Both the position numbers and the translations under genes were made by a program. A stretch of 13,689 nucleotides of DNA. It comes from an uncultured Oceanospirillaceae bacterium. Its GTDB lineage: Bacteria; Pseudomonadota; Gammaproteobacteria; Pseudomonadales; Balneatricaceae. Below the pieces are notes generated by a model. The model had not been told where the DNA came from. It made no database searches and saw nothing but the letters and a program-made list of their open reading frames with translations. The stretch lies in the NCBI GenBank assembly GCA_946221045.1, contig CAMIIY010000012.1:1-13689 (forward strand), in the 5' to 3' direction. Shown here one piece after another: positions 9,770 to 13,689 of this stretch; position 1 is the first letter of the stretch; every line of letters starts with the position of its first letter.

Positions 9770-10873
9770 TCACGCTGCAGGCCCGGTCGCTGTGACCAAC
9801 GCTCCATCTGCAATGTGAAAGGTGGCTATCGCCGTTTCAGGTCGCCAGTGCTCCAGTAGAGTACGGTGGTCGACACAAGTAATAAAACACTGGTTGCCGG
9901 ACTGTTCCAGCAGGGAACAGAACAGCTGATTATGCTGTTGATCAAGCTCTGAAGGCAGATCGTCAATCAGGTAAACACAGGGCCGTTTATGCATGGCCTG
10001 AAACAGATTACCCTGTGCCAGCTTAAGCGCACTGACCACCAGTTTTTTCTGCCCACGCGATAAACGTTCTGATGCACTGTGACCTTCTGCTTTCACTCTG
10101 AGGTCCGCTCTTTGAGGCCCACTGGCGGTATAACCCAATGCCAGATCCCGTTCAAAGCTGGCTGCCAGGACCTCATCCAGCCCGCGCTTACTGTCCCAAC
10201 CGGTCTGAAAACCAAGATCAATCCGCATCCCCGGGAGCAGCTGCTCCAGAGACTGATTAAAAACCGGAATCAAACGGGCAAGATAATCGCGACGGCGCTC
10301 TGTTAAAGCATTGGCAAAGCTGACAAATTCCCTGTCCCAGACCTCTCTTAACCGAGGGTCAATCTTACCACATTTCAGCAGGCTATTACGCTGTTTTAAT
10401 ACCCTTCTGAAGCCGCGCCAGAGCTGAATAAAACCCGGATCAGCATGAAACACTCCCCAGTCGAGAAATTGCCTGCGATGGGCGGGTGAGCCTTCCAGTA
10501 ATTGGAAAGTATCAGCGTTGATTACCTGTAGCGGGAGCAGTTCAGCCAGTGTTGACAGATCAATATCCTGCCCGGCAAACCGGATGCGTGGATCGCCTTC
10601 CAGAGAGCGCTCAACACCCAATGGTTTATGCTCGCCCTGACGTAACGGATCAATTTCGGCATAGACCACGCAGTCAGCCTGCTCTGTCTGTATCAGGTGA
10701 CGGGCCTGGTTGGTGCGAAATGAACGGGCCAGCCCAAGCAAATGGATCGCTTCAAGCACACTGGTTTTACCGCTGCCATTTTCACCATAGATCAGATTAA
10801 TGGCCGGGCAGGGAACCAATGACACAGCAGACAGGTTACGGATGTGATGAATACGTAATTTGGAGATAGCCAT
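9770..10873 (-). CDS. recF: DNA replication and repair protein RecF
   Basis: RecF is an SMC-like ATPase that, with RecO and RecR, helps load RecA at single-strand gaps with an adjoining duplex. The protein has 367 residues, about ten more than the E. coli protein. Walker A is GENGSGKT (30-37), the ABC-type signature is LSRGQKK (271-277), and Walker B plus D-loop is CVYLIDDLPSELD (299-311). The conserved GPQRADLR segment (252-259) is also present. No Shine-Dalgarno-like sequence is visible before the ATG, and a stable hairpin (10886-10913) ends 12 bases upstream, so RecF is probably made at a low level or through coupling to dnaN translation. The gene lies 47 bases after dnaN and 16 before gyrB. 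Confidence 0.98.
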   Translation of the reverse strand: MAISKLRIHHIRNLSAVSLVPCPAINLIYGENGSGKTSVLEAIHLLGLARSFRTNQARHLIQTEQADCVVYAEIDPLRQGEHKPLGVERSLEGDPRIRFAGQDIDLSTLAELLPLQVINADTFQLLEGSPAHRRQFLDWGVFHADPGFIQLWRGFRRVLKQRNSLLKCGKIDPRLREVWDREFVSFANALTERRRDYLARLIPVFNQSLEQLLPGMRIDLGFQTGWDSKRGLDEVLAASFERDLALGYTASGPQRADLRVKAEGHSASERLSRGQKKLVVSALKLAQGNLFQAMHKRPCVYLIDDLPSELDQQHNQLFCSLLEQSGNQCFITCVDHRTLLEHWRPETAIATFHIADGALVTATGPAA

Positions 10874-10885
10874 GTTGGCAGAGAG

Positions 10886-10913
10886 ATCAGGCCACTGGTA
10901 ACAGCGGCCTGAT
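10886..10913 (-). promoter_or_regulatory. Strong hairpin in the dnaN-recF gap
   Basis: ATCAGGCC and GGCCTGAT form a perfect 8-base stem. After one A/C mismatch it is extended by CTG/CAG around a four-base loop, giving 11 pairs in all. It lies entirely in the 47-base gap, eight bases after the dnaN stop and 12 bases before the recF ATG. No T tract follows on the minus strand, so it is not a standard terminator. An RNA-processing or stabilising element for the dnaN end, or a structure limiting recF translation, are the natural readings. Confidence 0.6.
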
Positions 10914-10920
10914 AAAGAGA

Positions 10921-12024
10921 TTACATACGCATTGGCATAACAACGTAAAGGCTGTCAGATTCATCAAAGCCTTCAACCAGCGCGCTTGAGTTTGAATCAG
11001 CCAGTGTGATCCGAACCACATCAGAGTTAAGAATTGAGATAACATCCAGCAGGTAATTTACGTTAAAACCAATTTCCAGGCTGTCACCGGCATAATCGAC
11101 TGCCAGTGTTTCTTCCGCTTCTTCCTGTTCCGGGTTATTCGCCATCACCTGCAGATAACCGTCTGACAATGACAGACGCACACCGCGGTATTTTTCATTG
11201 GACAGAATCGCAATACGACTTAAAACCTGACGCAATTCGGTACGATCAGCCAGCACGGTTTTATTACCACCGCGAGGAATGACCCGTTGATAATCCGGGA
11301 ACTTGCCATCCACCAGTTTCGAGGTAAAGGTAAAATCACCCACATGTGCACGAATATGGTTAGCACCTACCACCAGACGCAGTTCCGCCTCACCGTTTTG
11401 CAGCAGACGGGCCAGCTCCAGAATACCTTTGCGCGGTACAATAATCTGATGCTGAAGACCTTCGGGGCCTTCAACCTGAGTGACACTGGTGGCCAGGCGA
11501 TGGCCGTCCGTTGATACAGAACGCAGTTGCCCGTCGCTCACTTCAAGTAACATGCCATTGAGATAATAACGAACATCCTGCTGCGCCATAGAAAAGCCGG
11601 TGCAGTCAATCAGGCTACGCAGCTGTTGCTGGACCATTGCCAGCTCCATGGTTTCAGGGCTGTCTTCTACGTTTGGAAATTCTGCAGCGGGCAGGGTGGA
11701 AAGAGAAAAATGACTGCGACCAGATTTAATCTTCATTTTCTGCCCGGAGAGGGACATCTCAATCCGTGCACCTTCCGGCAGAGACTTGCAGATATCCATC
11801 AGTTTGCGGGCTGGCACTGTTACCGAGCCACTTTCAGCAGGCTCATCCAGCGTTACACGCCCCACCAACTCGACTTCAAGGTCGGTACCGGTCATGGAGA
11901 GCTGATCGTCCTCTGCTACCAACAGAATGTTGGACAGCACAGGAAGCGTCTGACGGCGTTCAACAACACCTGCCACCAACTGCAAGGGTTTAATCAAAGC
12001 TTCGCGTGAGATGACAAATTTCAT
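10921..12024 (-). CDS. dnaN: DNA polymerase III sliding clamp (beta subunit)
   Basis: DnaN forms the dimeric ring that tethers polymerase III and other partners to DNA. The protein has 367 residues against 366 in E. coli, enough for the three repeated clamp domains. Recognisable segments are VRYYLNGMLLE (151-161), STDGHRLA (171-178), GKFPDYQRVIP (240-250) and FNVNYLLD (320-327). The C terminus is VVMPMRM. The protein-binding pocket residues M-P-M-R are kept, but the last residue is M where E. coli has L. The start is preceded by AGGTAGG (+ strand 12036-12042), 11 bases before the ATG. It follows dnaA by 41 bases, consistent with joint transcription from the dnaA promoter. Confidence 0.99.
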   Translation of the reverse strand: MKFVISREALIKPLQLVAGVVERRQTLPVLSNILLVAEDDQLSMTGTDLEVELVGRVTLDEPAESGSVTVPARKLMDICKSLPEGARIEMSLSGQKMKIKSGRSHFSLSTLPAAEFPNVEDSPETMELAMVQQQLRSLIDCTGFSMAQQDVRYYLNGMLLEVSDGQLRSVSTDGHRLATSVTQVEGPEGLQHQIIVPRKGILELARLLQNGEAELRLVVGANHIRAHVGDFTFTSKLVDGKFPDYQRVIPRGGNKTVLADRTELRQVLSRIAILSNEKYRGVRLSLSDGYLQVMANNPEQEEAEETLAVDYAGDSLEIGFNVNYLLDVISILNSDVVRITLADSNSSALVEGFDESDSLYVVMPMRM

Positions 12025-12065
12025 CGGTTATACACCTACCTTTTACCGGACCCGTTCCCGAATAA

Positions 12066-13523
12066 TTACGCCGTCAGATGGCGCAGCAAATTCTGATAAT
12101 CTTCTCTGATATCAACGTCGCTTTCGCGCAGTTCTCTGATCTTGCGGCATGCATGCAATACGGTGGTGTGATCACGGCCACCAAATGCATCCCCGATTTC
12201 AGGCAGACTGTGGTTGGTCAACTCCTTAGAGAGACTCATGGCCACCTGCCTTGGTCGGGCCACGGAGCGGCTGCGTCGTTTTGATAACAGATCAGCCACC
12301 TTAATTTTATAGTAATCAGCTACAACCCGTTGAATATTATCAATACTAACCTGTTTATCCTGCAAAGCCAGCAGGTCTTTAAGGGATTCTTTAATAAAGT
12401 GGGTTGTGATGGGATTTCCGGTGAAATGCGCATTGGCAATAACCCGTTTTAACGCACCCTCAAGCTCTCGGACATTGCTGCGAATTTTCTGCGCCAGAAA
12501 GAAAGCGGCATCATCCGGCAATCTTACCCGGGCTTCAGCTGCTTTTTTCATCAGAATCGCAACCCGGGTTTCCAGTTCGGGCGGTTCAATAGCGACGGTT
12601 AAACCCCAGCCAAAGCGGGATTTAAGGCGCTCTTCAACACCGTTAATCTCTTTAGGGTATCGGTCACTGGTCAGAATCATCTGCTGACCGCCCTCAAGCA
12701 GTGCATTGAAGGTATGAAAAAACTCCTCCTGCGAACGCTCTTTGCCGGCAAAAAACTGAATATCATCAATAAGCAGAGCGTCGACTGAACGGTAAAACCG
12801 TTTGAAATCATTTATCGCATTCAGCTGCAACGCCTTTACCATATCTGCCACAAAACGCTCAGAGTGCAGGTATACAATTTTGGCATTCGGGTTACGCTTG
12901 AGCATCTCGTTACCCACGGCATGCATCAAGTGGGTTTTACCCAGACCAACACCGCCATATATAAACAGCGGGTTATAAGAAACACCGGGGTTATCACCCA
13001 CCTGCCGGGCAGCAGCCAGTGCTAGCTGATTGGATTTACCCTGAACAAAGCTATCAAAGGTAAAGCTATCATTCAGGTTCGACTGAACGTGCTTTAAGCC
13101 ACCTTCAACATCAACGGTCCGTTCTGGCGCAGCATCATGAACCGGCATAGGCACCGGCGCTTCAATCGTATTCAGGCCATTGTCTTCCGGCTCAGAAAAC
13201 GCCTCCCGGCCATTCACAGGACGCACCGGACGCGGCTTGGTGACAATCTGAGGACGACGAGAAACAGGCTGACCCAGTTTTGCCTCTACTTCCAGGCTGA
13301 CCTCTGTTGCAATATCACCACTGACATCACAAACAATCTGTCGAATGTGTGAGAGAAATTTATCGTTGACCCAGTCACGCACAAAACGGTTTGGAGCGAT
13401 CAAAACCAAACCGCGTTCAGATGCCGCAGCCACTTTAAGCGGACGGATCCAGGTGTTGTACTGTTGAGCAGAAAATTCCGACTTTAAACTCTGCAGGCAT
13501 CGCGCCCATAGCTCGGATGACAT
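12066..13523 (-). CDS. dnaA: Chromosomal replication initiator DnaA
   Basis: DnaA binds DnaA boxes at oriC, opens the AT-rich unwinding element and recruits the helicase. The protein has 485 residues. Domain I (about 1-85) has W6 in ELWARCL, matching the self-association and DnaB-contact patch. Domain II (about 86-149) is a proline- and charge-rich linker. Domain III (about 150-385) is AAA+: Walker A GGVGLGKT (190-197), Walker B LLIDDIQF (250-257), sensor I ILTSD (283-287), arginine finger R303 in SRFGWG, sensor II R352 in VRELEGAL. Domain IV carries the DNA-binding signature [15 protein letters not shown] (448-462). The start is supported by the conserved N terminus. The ribosome site is weak: GGGA lies 12 bases upstream. 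A promoter overlapped by a DnaA box lies upstream, suggesting autoregulation. Confidence 0.99.
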   Translation of the reverse strand: MSSELWARCLQSLKSEFSAQQYNTWIRPLKVAAASERGLVLIAPNRFVRDWVNDKFLSHIRQIVCDVSGDIATEVSLEVEAKLGQPVSRRPQIVTKPRPVRPVNGREAFSEPEDNGLNTIEAPVPMPVHDAAPERTVDVEGGLKHVQSNLNDSFTFDSFVQGKSNQLALAAARQVGDNPGVSYNPLFIYGGVGLGKTHLMHAVGNEMLKRNPNAKIVYLHSERFVADMVKALQLNAINDFKRFYRSVDALLIDDIQFFAGKERSQEEFFHTFNALLEGGQQMILTSDRYPKEINGVEERLKSRFGWGLTVAIEPPELETRVAILMKKAAEARVRLPDDAAFFLAQKIRSNVRELEGALKRVIANAHFTGNPITTHFIKESLKDLLALQDKQVSIDNIQRVVADYYKIKVADLLSKRRSRSVARPRQVAMSLSKELTNHSLPEIGDAFGGRDHTTVLHACRKIRELRESDVDIREDYQNLLRHLTA

Positions 13524-13598
13524 AATTGATAAGTGTCCCGCCAGATACCTTGGTCGTTAATTATTATCCCGTTCCGATAGGATTCAGAACATCTGGGA

Positions 13599-13627
13599 AT
13601 TCTATCGTTTAGCCGCCTAGTTATCCA
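13599..13627 (-). promoter_or_regulatory. Predicted sigma-70 promoter of dnaA
   Basis: Read on the minus strand, TGGATA (-35, 13627-13622, 4 of 6 matches) is followed by exactly 17 bases and TAGAAT (-10, 13604-13599, 5 of 6 matches). Transcription would begin near 13592, leaving a leader of about 69 bases before the dnaA ATG. The -35 hexamer lies inside the DnaA box. This is the only well-spaced pair I found in the region. Confidence 0.6.
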
Positions 13628-13629
13628 CA
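13621..13629. promoter_or_regulatory. Perfect consensus DnaA box
   Basis: TTATCCACA is the strongest DnaA box sequence (consensus TTATNCACA). It lies 98 bases upstream of the dnaA ATG and covers the predicted -35. It could serve both as an origin site and as the operator for repression of dnaA by its own product. No second perfect box is seen in the remaining 60 bases, so any further array must lie beyond the window. Confidence 0.9.
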
Positions 13630-13689
13630 GTTATTTATGGCTTTTTGATGTCATTCATATACATAAAATTAAAGAAAAACCCTTATGTT
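13630..13689. other. Very AT-rich flank of the dnaA promoter, probable edge of oriC
   Basis: The last 59 bases (13631-13689) have only 13 G or C, about 22 percent, far below the genes beside them. Together with the DnaA box and dnaA itself, this fits the start of an origin placed upstream of dnaA, as in pseudomonads and many marine gammaproteobacteria. The rest, including any unwinding element and further boxes, is cut off by the window edge, so origin identity is inferred. Confidence 0.5.

Overview
The window joins a conserved replication-initiation operon to a three-gene accessory cassette. The right half (7330-13523, all minus strand) carries dnaA, dnaN, recF and gyrB in the classical order with gaps of 41, 47 and 16 bases. 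The proteins are full length with intact motifs and look gammaproteobacterial. GyrB has 807 residues, about the size of E. coli GyrB, and DnaA and the clamp resemble those of marine Oceanospirillales-type bacteria. That genus-level guess rests on recall, not on a search.

The left half (260-7187, all plus strand) holds three large genes that match no named family I can recall with certainty. The first (1072 aa) begins with a plausible PD-(D/E)xK nuclease domain (FE, GGGDSKAD, FAFSAK), followed by a long helical region and a mixed C-terminal domain. The second (567 aa) contains a HEPN-like helical domain with an R-x4-H motif (RSKYIH), typical of HEPN ribonucleases. The third (588 aa) is unrecognised: an aromatic-rich, probably beta-rich front half and a helical back half that also contains an R-x4-H motif (RIADAH). 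I see no P-loop, methyltransferase motif, transposase or integrase in any of them. A putative nuclease, a putative HEPN RNase and a partner of unknown function, co-directional and with codon choice unlike the neighbouring core genes, fit a candidate anti-phage or conflict system. That function is inference.

The cassette runs head-on toward the replication operon. Both end at one strong, near-symmetrical terminator (7216-7245). Between it and the gyrB stop lies a cluster of short TCAT/ATGA repeats that may mark the island edge. At the right end, a perfect DnaA box (13621-13629) overlaps the -35 of a good dnaA promoter, followed by a very AT-rich stretch, so oriC probably begins here and continues past the window. 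A perfect hairpin lies 12 bases before recF, which has no visible Shine-Dalgarno sequence.

Bases 1-259 hold no gene I can support. No tRNA, rRNA, CRISPR array or insertion sequence was seen.
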